A DNA stretch of 64,000 nucleotides from Bartonella machadoae (GTDB taxonomy: Bacteria; Pseudomonadota; Alphaproteobacteria; Rhizobiales; Rhizobiaceae). The position numbers and the translations under genes are program-made. Of the stretch, positions 56,123-64,000 are shown piece by piece; position 1 is the first letter of the stretch; each line of letters starts with the position of its first letter. The stretch lies in NCBI RefSeq assembly GCF_022559585.1, contig NZ_CP087114.1, forward strand, positions 2,116,501 to 2,180,500, written 5' to 3'. The notes under the pieces are model-generated. The model was not told the origin of the DNA, did not search any database, and was given only the letters and a program-made list of their open reading frames with translations.

Positions 56123-56857
56123 ATGAAACTATTTTCCATAACACATGCTGTAACATTTATAATTTTTGTTTCTATACCAATATTATTGGGATGTACTAAG
56201 GTAGATAGTCTAGATAAGTATGATAAACTTTACGAAAAATATGTGCGTGAAAATTATACAGAATCGGAATACCTAGAAAGGTTAAAAATGACGAAACTCC
56301 TTATGGACGATTTTTATAAAAATATAAAACGTACCATACCCATGCCACATGACTATAGTCATTTTTGGAGATATTTAATAACATTGCCAAGTAATCCTCC
56401 AAAATTTGATATTTTAAGGCATTATCACATAGTACTTGTTTTTTGTGGGCGCTTTGCTGATTTATGGCAAGGTGATAAAAGTATGCCAACACTCACATTT
56501 AATGATTTAAAAACTGAACTTGAGAATTTTAGAATTCGTAAAGCACAATATTATGATTCTTTGCATACTCTGCACAACCGTTTTTTCCAAGCAAAATTTG
56601 AAACATACTTTAATGACCCAATGTTTGAATATGCAAAAAAGTTTTTGGATTCTCCAAATGGAATTAGCCGAAAAGAGCAAACTATTCGTACAGAGAAGAT
56701 GATATTAGATAACGAGATCATCCGTTTTAAGAACACAGCAAGAGTATGCGATCTTGCTAGAAACGTATATATTAGAATGCTACCCCAAAGAAGTGTACGA
56801 CCACCTGTGAGATACAGCTATTTTGAAAAATGGAAGCAATATTTAACAAATTTTTAA
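56123..56857 (+). CDS. Putative lipoprotein, cassette gene 1
   Basis: 244 residues. A signal peptide with lipobox LLGC at about residues 21-24 (MKLFSITHAVTFIIFVSIPI) suggests lipid anchoring. The mature part is helical and charged, with YDKLYEKYVRENYTESEYLE, PPKFDILRHYHIVLVFCGRF-ADLW and MFEYAKKFLDSPNGISRKEQ. It is homologous to cassette gene 2, which shares the leader, the signal-peptide start and the PPKFD...H..I...CGR, YAKKFL, NGIS and ARxC motifs. No known family. Confidence 0.65.
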   Translation: MKLFSITHAVTFIIFVSIPILLGCTKVDSLDKYDKLYEKYVRENYTESEYLERLKMTKLLMDDFYKNIKRTIPMPHDYSHFWRYLITLPSNPPKFDILRHYHIVLVFCGRFADLWQGDKSMPTLTFNDLKTELENFRIRKAQYYDSLHTLHNRFFQAKFETYFNDPMFEYAKKFLDSPNGISRKEQTIRTEKMILDNEIIRFKNTARVCDLARNVYIRMLPQRSVRPPVRYSYFEKWKQYLTNF

Positions 56858-56868
56858 ACGAACGATCA

Positions 56869-57463
56869 AAGTGCTTTTGAAACGCATTAAGGGCGATACG
56901 CAATGAATTTACAAGATGCGGTAGAATTTGGTCTTCACTAACAAGATACTGTATTGCTGCGTAGATTATACTGTTTATAAAAGCATTGTCATTGTGCTTC
57001 TTTTAGTGCTTTTTGCATGTAAAAAACTGTTTTGTTGCCAATTCATACCCTTACTCCTTGTCTTCTCATCACAAGAGGATGGTATTGGAGATGGTGCTTA
57101 GCACACCTTTTTACAAAGATCATTGGTGTTTATCTGTAGAAGTGTTGTGCGGCATTATACGGCTCTTGAGTCAGCATTCTTTGCTGGTGCTGTTGGTTGG
57201 TATGGTTCTGCTAGCGTTGCCCTGTTGGTGAAGTTGGCTCTGTATTGTCTGTTGTCATACAATACGTCCTCCCAATAATAAAAAACTATAAATGCGAGGA
57301 TTTTTCACTGCATTTTCTCTCGTTTAGACGGAATAGAACCAAATACAGCAATGGCATTAAATACAATTTGCAACATACTGTTAACAGTAAAATAATACAT
57401 ATTGATTTATTCAAAATGAATCAGTTACGCAGTGTTAATGGTAAAAATTTAAAGAGTTAAACG
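56869..57463. repeat. Cassette spacer copy B (~595 bp)
   Basis: Full-length spacer: GCATTAAGGGCGATACGCAA on the left, GAGGATGGTATTGGAGATGG in the middle and a gene leader on the right. Open frames are broken by stops in different places in each copy. A minus-strand frame ending at the left edge is intact only in copy D. Confidence 0.9.
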
Positions 57464-58087
57464 ATGAAATTACTTTCCATAACACGCGCCGTAGCGTTTA
57501 TAACTTTTTTTTCTCTATCAATGCTTTATACGTCAATGTCATTTGGATTTATGCATATATTTACAAGTGTCGATGATATAGAGAAGTATAATAAACTTTA
57601 TCAAGAATACGCAGAACAATACAAAGCTTTTGAACATTTTGAAAAGCAAGAAAAAGCACGACAATTTATATATAGCCGTGGCCATCAAGATTCATCTCCC
57701 AAATTTGACCTTATATGGCATCGTCATATACTTGTTATTTTATGTGGACGTTTGGTGAATTTATTGCGTGGTGATTATAATGAAGAAATGTCATGGGCAA
57801 ATCTACCCAATGTAATAAGTAGTTTACGCTATGAATATGGTTGGAGTGAAGGAGATTTTATTTGGGCGTACAATATGTCCATGGACTCTAAAGATCGAAT
57901 GATTTATTACGCGAAAAAATTTCTTAATTCTTCAAGCGGAAATGGTATTAGCCCTGAAACACAAATGATTGATGTAGTGGCTGGTGTAAATGCTGCGATA
58001 AGAACTGGTAATCCTGAACCAGGTCAACGAACAGCTCGACTTTGCAGAGACTTAAAAACGATATACAATATAATGGAACCAAGATAG
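57464..58087 (+). CDS. Putative secreted protein, cassette gene 2 (paralogue of gene 1)
   Basis: 207 residues, signal peptide MKLLSITRAVAFITFFSLSM...SFG without a lipobox cysteine. The mature part contains DDIEKYNKLYQEYAEQYKAF, SSPKFDLIWHRHILVILCGR, MIYYAKKFLNSSSGNGISPE and RTARLCRDLKTIYNIM. Cysteines in CGR and ARLCR are shared with gene 1. Function unknown. Confidence 0.65.
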   Translation: MKLLSITRAVAFITFFSLSMLYTSMSFGFMHIFTSVDDIEKYNKLYQEYAEQYKAFEHFEKQEKARQFIYSRGHQDSSPKFDLIWHRHILVILCGRLVNLLRGDYNEEMSWANLPNVISSLRYEYGWSEGDFIWAYNMSMDSKDRMIYYAKKFLNSSSGNGISPETQMIDVVAGVNAAIRTGNPEPGQRTARLCRDLKTIYNIMEPR

Positions 58088-58104
58088 AAATGGAAAGATC
58101 TTTA

Positions 58105-58709
58105 ATGGTCAAAATATTTCTGGAGTACATTAAGAGCAGTTTGTCATGAATTAACAAGGTATGGTAGAATTTGGTCTTCACTAACAAGATACTGTATTGC
58201 TGCGTAGATTGTACTGTTTATAAAGGCATTGTGCTTCTTTCATTGCTTCTTGCATGTTTAAAAACTGCTCTGTAGCAAATTCACTCCATCCCTTGTCTTC
58301 TCATCACAAGAGGATGGTATTGGAGACGGTGCTTGGCACACCTTTTACACAGAGATTATTGGTGTTTATCTGTAGAAGTGTTGTGCGACATTATACGGCT
58401 CTTGAATCAGCATTTCTTGCCGATGCCATTTGCTGGTATGGTTCTGCTAGCGTTGCCCTGTTGGTGGAGTTGGCTCTGTATGTTCTGATGTCATACAATA
58501 CGTCCTCCCGATAATAAAAAACCCCGCAAATGCGGGGATTTTGAACTGCTTTGAACTGCACTGCCCTTCGTCTAGATACAATACGACCAGTGCCGCATTT
58601 GTCATTAAATACAATTTGCAACACATTGTCAACACCAAAATAACACATATCGATATATTCAAAAAGAATCGATTAGGTAATTAAAAAATATCAATTAAGG
58701 TATAAAACA
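58105..58709. repeat. Cassette spacer copy C (~600 bp)
   Basis: The same spacer as B, with a well-preserved hairpin AACCCCGCAAATGCGGGG near 58520-58538 that is decayed in copies A and B. The last ~60 bp differ, giving a new leader for gene 3. Confidence 0.9.
58515..58542. terminator. Bidirectional hairpin terminator in spacer C
   Basis: CCCCGCA-AA-TGCGGGG with ATTTT on the plus side and TTTTTTATTAT on the minus strand. It separates the cassette genes into single-gene transcripts. Confidence 0.75.
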
Positions 58710-59231
58710 ATGTTTATAAAAACATCTTTATTCAGAAAAAGCATATTAATTATCGCACTTTTTACAACATATCTTATATTCATATTCCCTTCAAACGGAT
58801 ACACTGATGATGATTTAGATGAATTCTGCTGTTCAAAAGAAATAGTAAGACTAGAGAAAGCACGCAATGATTACCTGTATCAAAATTACCTTTGGTGGCG
58901 ACAAAGATATCTCGAGGCTGCGTGGATGAACAATCAAGCAAAACCACTACAAGAAAAATATATAAAGACTGTAATACACCAATGGCATACACTAATCATG
59001 GACCGAAATATTACATCGCATTACGTGCTAGACTATATGCACTCCGAAATAAAGCAAATGCAGTATTTAGCTAAAGCAAAACGAGATAAACAGCACGAAG
59101 AGGTATCTGAACGTCTCGATATCATTAACTCGGTTCGAAGGGATATTGCTATAAAAAAAGAAAAAGTTGAAAGGCTAGATCGTGAAATTAAAACAGTATA
59201 TAAGATACTTATTCGTTTTTTAAGTGAATAA
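58710..59231 (+). CDS. Putative secreted helical protein, cassette gene 3
   Basis: 173 residues with an N-terminal signal (KSILIIALFTTYLIFIFPSN, cleavage near NGYTDD). The mature part is helical: CCSKEIVRLEKARNDYLYQN, LWWRQRYLEAAWMNNQAKPL, and a coiled-coil tail (RRDIAIKKEKVERLDREIKT). Not similar to genes 1 and 2. Two adjacent cysteines follow the signal. Function unknown. Confidence 0.6.
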   Translation: MFIKTSLFRKSILIIALFTTYLIFIFPSNGYTDDDLDEFCCSKEIVRLEKARNDYLYQNYLWWRQRYLEAAWMNNQAKPLQEKYIKTVIHQWHTLIMDRNITSHYVLDYMHSEIKQMQYLAKAKRDKQHEEVSERLDIINSVRRDIAIKKEKVERLDREIKTVYKILIRFLSE

Positions 59232-59239
59232 TTGCACAC

Positions 59240-59828
59240 TTATGAAAAGTACTTTTGAAGTGCATTAAGAGCAACAGGCAACGAACTTACAAGATGCGGT
59301 AGAATTTGATCTTCACTCACAAGATACTGTATTACTGCGTAGATTAGACTATCTATAAAAGCATTGTGCTTCTTTGATTGCCTTTTGCATGGAAAAAACT
59401 GTTTTGTTGCCAATTCACTCCCTTTATCCCTTGTTTTTTCATCACAAGAGAATGGTATTGGAGATGGTGCTTGGCACACCTTTTACACAGAGATTATTGT
59501 TGCTTCGCAGTAGAAGTGTTGTGCGGTATTCTACAGCTTTTGAGTCAGCATTCCTTGCTGGTACCGTTTGTTGGTATGGTTCTGCTAGCGTTGCCCTGTT
59601 GGTGAAGTTGGCTCTGTATGTTCTGATGTCATACAATACGCCCTCCCGATAATAAAAAACCCCGCATTTGCGGGATTTTCACACTGCATTTTCTCTCGTT
59701 TAGACGGAATAGAACCAAATACAGCAATGGCATTAAATACCATTAGCAACACATTACCAACATTAAAATAACACATATTAATGGATTTAAAAGGGATCAG
59801 TTAAGCATATCTCTGATAGAGCATAAAC
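59240..59828. repeat. Cassette spacer copy D (~590 bp)
   Basis: Starts 8 bp after gene 3's stop. The minus strand is open for 79 codons ending exactly at the left edge (...VSEDQILPHLVSSLPVALNA), while the same region in B, C and E is interrupted. The plus strand has a 92-codon frame (ALLVKLALYVLMSYN...) that is also partly open in C. I cannot tell whether either was once a gene. Confidence 0.9.
59654..59678. terminator. Bidirectional hairpin terminator in spacer D
   Basis: CCCGCATTTGCGGG between AAAAAA and ATTTTC, the equivalent of the hairpin in spacer C. Confidence 0.7.
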
Positions 59829-59846
59829 ATGCAAAAGGTTATAAAC

Positions 59847-60455
59847 ATGTTAAAAATCTTATTAATTATCGTATTGCTCCCAATTGCTATAGGTATTATT
59901 GAAGGTCTATTTGAATCCTTACCCGATCTGATTATGTACGGTGCAATACATGCTGGTTTTATGCTATTCGGAGGGGTATTACTGTGCTTAGGATATACAT
60001 TATCTGCGCCCATGCTGACTATAGCAAATGTAATTCATGCAATTTGTAGACTTAAATTACGCAGAAGAACATGGAAAGAAACATTTTCATTCTGCGCTGT
60101 AGCATCTTTACCACCACTTATATCATCGCATATTGGATTGAGGTATATAGATGCTTACTTGAACTTTGAGCATTTAGAATCCATATGGTGTATAACAACG
60201 ATCATCTATTTTATCGCTTCACATTCGTTTATATGCACATTCGACGGCAAAGATCTTAAAAGCAAGATTATAGAGATGGTTGAATTCTATTGCGCAGTAC
60301 CTACATTGTTGTTCCTAGCTTTTTTGAACAAGTATAGTATAATACCAGCAATAATACTCGGGATATTATGGTTGTGCAGTTGGATTTCCCGTATATCTAA
60401 GAGGATACCTGATGAAAAAGAAAACTCTAATGAAAATACCTCTGGAGCGCATTAA
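59847..60455 (+). CDS. Multi-pass membrane protein, cassette gene 4
   Basis: 202 residues from the ATG at 59847 (AAAGG ten nt upstream); an ATG six codons earlier is possible. About five helices: LLIIVLLPIAIGIIEGL, HAGFMLFGGVLLCLGYTL, FCAVASLPPLISSH, WCITTIIYFIASHSFIC, FYCAVPTLLFLAFL/IIPAIILGILWLCSW. The last six codons (NTSGAH) are already spacer sequence, so the gene has been joined to the spacer edge. Unrelated to genes 1-3. Confidence 0.6.
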   Translation: MLKILLIIVLLPIAIGIIEGLFESLPDLIMYGAIHAGFMLFGGVLLCLGYTLSAPMLTIANVIHAICRLKLRRRTWKETFSFCAVASLPPLISSHIGLRYIDAYLNFEHLESIWCITTIIYFIASHSFICTFDGKDLKSKIIEMVEFYCAVPTLLFLAFLNKYSIIPAIILGILWLCSWISRISKRIPDEKENSNENTSGAH

Positions 60456-60800
60456 GGGTGATACGCAATGAATTAACAAGATGTGGTAGCATTTGATCTT
60501 CACTCACAAGATACTGTATTGTTGCGTAGATTATACTTTTTATAAAAGCATTGTGCTTCTTTTAGTGCTTCTTGCATGGAAAAAACTGTTTTGTTGCCAA
60601 TTCATACCCTTATCCCTTGTCTTCTCATCACAAGAGGATGGTATTGGAGACGATACTTGGCACAGTTTTTGCACAAAGATCATTGGTGTTTATCTGTAGA
60701 AGTGTTGTGCGGCATTATACGGCTCTTGAGTCAGCATTCCTTGCCGGTGCTGGTATGGCTCTGCTCGTGTTACCCTGTTGGTGCCGTTTTGCGGGTGTGC
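60435..60800. repeat. Cassette spacer copy E (left part only)
   Basis: Left ~365 bp of the spacer, beginning TCTGGAGCGCATTAAGGGTG inside gene 4's end. It stops near CTCTGCTCGTGTTACCCTGT. Copies A and E are thus the two truncated ends of the run. Confidence 0.85.
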
Positions 60801-61322
60801 CTTGTTTGAGATGACTTTGCCGGTATAGCTCTTCTGGTATGGCTTTGCCGGTAAAATATTTGCCATGGAAGGGTTCTAAAATCGATCTTGAACCGGTTAT
60901 ATTGAGACAGAAGAGATGGAAAAGACAAAACAACTCTGTCACACTTTGCTTACAATGAGGAGCAGGTCGATTGTTGATGGCAGAGTGGTTTGTTATCAAA
61001 ACTGAGAGCGAGAGCCCCGTAATTCTTGCAATACAATATTCTTAAATGGGCAATATTCTTAAATGGAAAGAGTATTCAATTGGTGAGACTGCAAATAATC
61101 ATGAAGAAAACAGGGTTTTTGCGAGGGGATGAAGGAGCGATATTTGTTATCAAAAGCACAAGAGATCTTGTTGAGATCCTTTCGTCACAAAAGAGGGGAA
61201 ATTCAAATGATGGTTATAAAACGGGTTGAATGCAAACAAGTGTTGAGAAAAACAAAGATCTTCTTTATACAGCGCGAGGTGAGCAATAGCTTCATAAGTG
61301 AGCAAAATGTAAAAGGGGAACA
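60801..61322. other. Region between the cassette run and the last membrane-module pair
   Basis: Short repeats of GGTATGGCTTTGCCGGT type near 60820-60860. A 65-codon frame (61129-61326) overlaps the next ATG by four bases but lacks a recognisable motif. Confidence 0.35.
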
Positions 61323-61646
61323 ATGAAGGGGAAAAATTTGGAAATGAAAAAAGAACCGCGCTCTTTTTCCTTCGAGCAAGTGTTTCTTTCAAGCAAAGAA
61401 TATAAAGTGATCTTCTGCATCGTTGTTGTTATTGTCATGCTAAGAGTGGCTTTATATGCATCCCTCCTGTTAGGATGGAAACCAACAGAGTGGCTGGCTG
61501 TTATTCTTGCCCTTATCGTGATAATTGAGAACTACATCTTCGGATGTGCTCTTCTTCTTATACCAGTTATGTTGGTGCTTCGCATCATATTGGGGTTTGT
61601 TTTGAAAAAATATCCAAAAATTGGAAAAAGCAATTCAGCAACGTGA
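61323..61646 (+). CDS. Small membrane protein, module B alone
   Basis: 107 residues beginning MKGKNLEMKKEPRSFSFEQV, with AGGGG before the ATG. Module B motif FLSSKEYKVIFCIVVVIVML, then two helices; the closing coil is shortened (FVLKKYPKIGKSNSAT). A frameshift at the end is possible, because another frame there reads KKIQKLEKAIQQREK, the expected coil. Confidence 0.55.
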   Translation: MKGKNLEMKKEPRSFSFEQVFLSSKEYKVIFCIVVVIVMLRVALYASLLLGWKPTEWLAVILALIVIIENYIFGCALLLIPVMLVLRIILGFVLKKYPKIGKSNSAT

Positions 61647-61677
61647 AAAAATACGTCAGGAGCAATAAGGGTGGAAA

Positions 61678-61893
61678 ATGCGCGGTGATCTTATAGCATT
61701 AGTTATCATGATAGCTCTGATCGTGGCTATCTTTGCAGTTTTCATTAACATGTTAATTTTTGCACTTTTTTACTCTGTTTTTAAGCGAGAGAGAATGAAT
61801 AACCAAGTAAAAAAAGAACTAAAAAGAGTGCTTCAAGAAAATCAGACAGCACTGGTGCCACCATGTCGGGAAAATAGTACCGCAGATGTGTGA
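61678..61893 (+). CDS. Small membrane protein, module A alone
   Basis: 71 residues: ALVIMIALIVAIFAVFINML, IFALFYSVFKRERMNNQVKK and a charged tail (ELKRVLQENQTAL). It follows the module-B gene by 31 bp, the reverse order of the 54.2-54.7 kb pair. Confidence 0.55.
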   Translation: MRGDLIALVIMIALIVAIFAVFINMLIFALFYSVFKRERMNNQVKKELKRVLQENQTALVPPCRENSTADV

Positions 61894-62950
61894 AAAAGTA
61901 CGCAACGCACTTTGTGATGGCCGGTGAAAATTGCTAAAAAGGTGATTGGCTTGCGCTCTATCATTATCTGATCACGAAGGGCTTTTCCTCTGTTATCATG
62001 AGAAAATGAAGGACTTGTGAGGACGCGAAAGTGAAGAACTGCTTTCAATGTGATTGTCATTTGCGCAATGAACGGTATTGTTTCCGCAGTTTGTAAGACT
62101 CTTAATCTTCATGATACGACAGCTTTGCTTGCCATACAATTGGTGCTCGTGATGCCATTGTTCTTTGTGAGGAAGGGATGGAAAATCTTTCAAAAAAGAG
62201 TGCGTGCGGGGCAATGCACGAAAGCACGAGATAAAGCTTTTAAAAGAGTGGTGGAAAATTATGATTTCCATGAATTGCTTGGTTTCCAAAAGGCTCCTCT
62301 ATTTTGAAAAAGGTGCTGCCTTTTGGGGAACAAGGAGAGCCTAGGGCTGTTGTTGCTCTGTGACGTTTTGCGACCTTTGCTTTGCTTGGCGAGCAGGAGA
62401 TCTTATGCTTTCGCACAAAGCGCTTCTGAGAAGGATAGCCATTAGGTTTTGAGTAAAAGCCTTTTCAAGGTGTGTTGCGGCTTTGGGGTTTGTTTTGGTC
62501 GAACGGTGGTTCTTTGTGTCAATCTGGCATAAGAGACCCGCATCGGTTTTGCATCGGGCTTATATCGGTCTTGCGTCGACCGAGTATCGGTTTGGTATGA
62601 GGCTTGCGTCAGACTGGCATTGGGGAAAATCTCTCAAAGGAGAGCCTAGGGCTGTTGTTGCTCTGTGACGTTTTGCGACCTTTGTTTTGCTTAGCGAACA
62701 GGAGATCTCATGCTTTTGCACAAAGCGCTTTGGAGAAGGGTAACCGTTTGGTTTTGAGTAAAAAACTCTTCAAGGTGTATGGGGCTTTGGGGGGTGTTTT
62801 GGTTGGACGGTGGTTCTTTGTGTCGATCTGGCATGAGGGTCCCTTGCATCGGTCTTGCGTCGGTCTGTTATCCGGTTTATATCGGGTTTGCACTGGTCGG
62901 GCATAAGAATTTGACAACATATTGATTTATAATGATAATTAATCGTTTTC
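61894..62950. repeat. Decayed region with a ~210-bp direct repeat and GC-skewed low-complexity DNA
   Basis: GGAGAGCCTAGGGCTGTTGT ... TGGTTCTTTGTGTC occurs at 62335-62520 and 62637-62822. Each is followed by ATCGG(T/G)(T/C)TTGC-type runs. A GTG-started frame at 62050-62307 has one hydrophobic segment (LLAIQLVLVMPLFFVRKGWK), vaguely like module A, but is doubtful. Confidence 0.65.
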
Positions 62951-63096
62951 ATATTGAATTAACCCCCCGAATATTGTAAGATTCTCTCATCTTAAATCCT
63001 CTCATTTTGAATCAATTAAAATCATGTGCTTGCACGTCATAAGCGAGGCTGGCGTGTGAGTAAAAAACTCCAAAGAAAAGAGTCAAAATACCTTTT

Positions 63097-63988
63097 ATGA
63101 ATCGTTTCAATATAAAGGGCTATCGCAATATGGCGGCTGGCAAAGAGAATGATGGTACTGGCTTGTACCTTCATAAGCGTAAAAATGGTGGTGCTCCTTA
63201 GCTTTTACAGAGATACCATTTACGGGCGGTGTCGTGAAATGGACTTGGGTGCTCTTTAAGAGATGTTTCTTTAAAACAGGCTCGTGAATTGGCAATTGGG
63301 TGGCGTTTTGTTTTGCATGAGGGTCGTGACCTCATTCAAAGAACGTGAGAAACAAAAGCGTGCGGCAATGCGTAATCTGCATTCTTTAAAAGATATTGCT
63401 CTCGATACTTTTTTTGAAAGCCGTAAAGCTGAACTCAAAAATTGATGGTAAAGACGGATGCTGGTTTTTCTTTTACGTCTTTATATTCTCCCTAAATGAG
63501 GCTGCCTCCCCGTTTCAGAAATGACACAAACAGATAGATGCAATACGCTTAACTCTGGTATACAAAAGCTGCAACAACAGAGAACACATTAATCCACCTT
63601 AATCTTTATCTCAAACATGCTGCTGCAATGGGACTGGATGTTGATCTACAAGCAATAGAAAAAAGAAAAAGCACCCACGCCCTTAGGAAAACAACAGTAT
63701 AAAACGCAAAATAGACCAGCAATGGATTGGAAAGATATACCAGCTTTTTATCAAACACTCTGCAAAACAACAACCATACCACAACTGACTTTGCGTCTGC
63801 CTATTCTGACAGGTGTTCGCACAGACCCTTTACGTCATATCCATAAAGATCAGATTGATGATGATATATGGACCATCCCTGCTGAAAATATGAAAGGAAG
63901 GCGTGATGCTACAACAGAGTTTCGTGTGACTCTATCAAATGATAGCATTAGAATTGTTGAAACCAGCACGCCTGCTTTCTCGCAATAA
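63097..63988 (+). pseudogene. P4-type tyrosine integrase remnant (longer copy)
   Basis: The frames are broken, but the order of an integrase is kept. MNRFNIKGYRNMAAGKENDG is followed by GTGLYLHKRKNGGA-like text, HSLKDIALDTFFESRKAELK-like text, LRLYILPK, and then an intact stretch 63722-63988. That stretch holds MDWKDIPAFYQTLCKTTTIP, LRLPILTGVRTDPLRHIHKD and TIPAENMKGRRDATTEFRVT. The last block contains the catalytic Arg region (TGVRTDPLR). Homologous and inverted to the fragment at 51.6-52.0 kb. Confidence 0.85.
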
Positions 63989-64000
63989 TTTTTTTCTGCA

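Noticed and set aside
59240..59652. 79-codon minus-strand and 92-codon plus-strand frames in spacer D
   Set aside because: The same regions are interrupted in the other spacer copies, and neither has a clear ribosome-binding site. Kept only as a note in the spacer entry.
55883..60800. Integron gene-cassette array
   Set aside because: No integron integrase and no attC-like sites. The spacers are ~590 bp and genes are not in a single transcribed series, so the likeness is only formal.

Overview
The window looks like an accessory-rich stretch of a Bartonella chromosome (Alphaproteobacteria, Hyphomicrobiales); the species cannot be fixed by eye. The evidence is a structured RNA placed directly before a short XRE regulator (the Brt/Trp arrangement described in B. 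henselae), an alphaproteobacterial type 6S RNA before the 5-formyl-THF cyclo-ligase gene, a 41-aa RpmJ, purE-purK, murA with a small basic upstream gene, low GC, and very heavy repeat expansion and gene decay.

Layout. 1-11.5 kb: remnant of a conjugative/integrative element. It holds the C-terminal part of a VirD4/TraG-type coupling protein, a HigBA-like toxin-antitoxin pair, a hexapeptide beta-helix protein with a cloverleaf-like leader RNA, a 1654-aa type ISP restriction-modification enzyme, two small unknown genes and a serine resolvase with a three-subsite res-like locus. Three copies of a structured ~206-240 bp repeat bracket the cargo. 11.5-14.5 kb: Brt-like RNA with XRE regulator, a decayed gene, and a DsbB-like/DUF5993 pair. 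14.8-29.8 kb: core genes (purE, purK, rpmJ, a TPR protein, 6S RNA, 5-formyl-THF cyclo-ligase, a YmdB-like phosphoesterase, murA, tRNA-Thr) separated by several families of tandem and degenerate repeats. Some of these repeats are copies of the 3' ends of the neighbouring genes.

29.9-45.4 kb: decayed prophage replication/regulation module (YqaJ exonuclease, CI-like repressor with three matching operators, DUF1376 replication protein, TOPRIM primase-helicase). It also holds a duplicated family of multi-pass membrane proteins antisense to the primase 3' end, and long arrays of 21-, 42- and ~78-bp repeats. 45.7-62 kb: lineage-specific genes. A tandem ~1.45-kb duplication carries an unknown ~309-aa protein. 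A family of small membrane proteins is built from two recurrent modules, found separately or fused. A run of four different secreted/membrane genes is separated by near-identical ~590-bp spacers. The 52.0-63.0 kb block is bracketed by inverted remnants of one P4-type integrase.

How it fits together: the core genes are ordinary housekeeping genes. The rest appears to be mobile-element cargo, prophage control and replication genes, and rapidly duplicating membrane or secreted protein families of unknown role. The best candidates for something undescribed are the two-module membrane family, the spacer/cassette run at 55.9-60.8 kb, and the reiterated-TM protein family at 39.5-42.2 kb.
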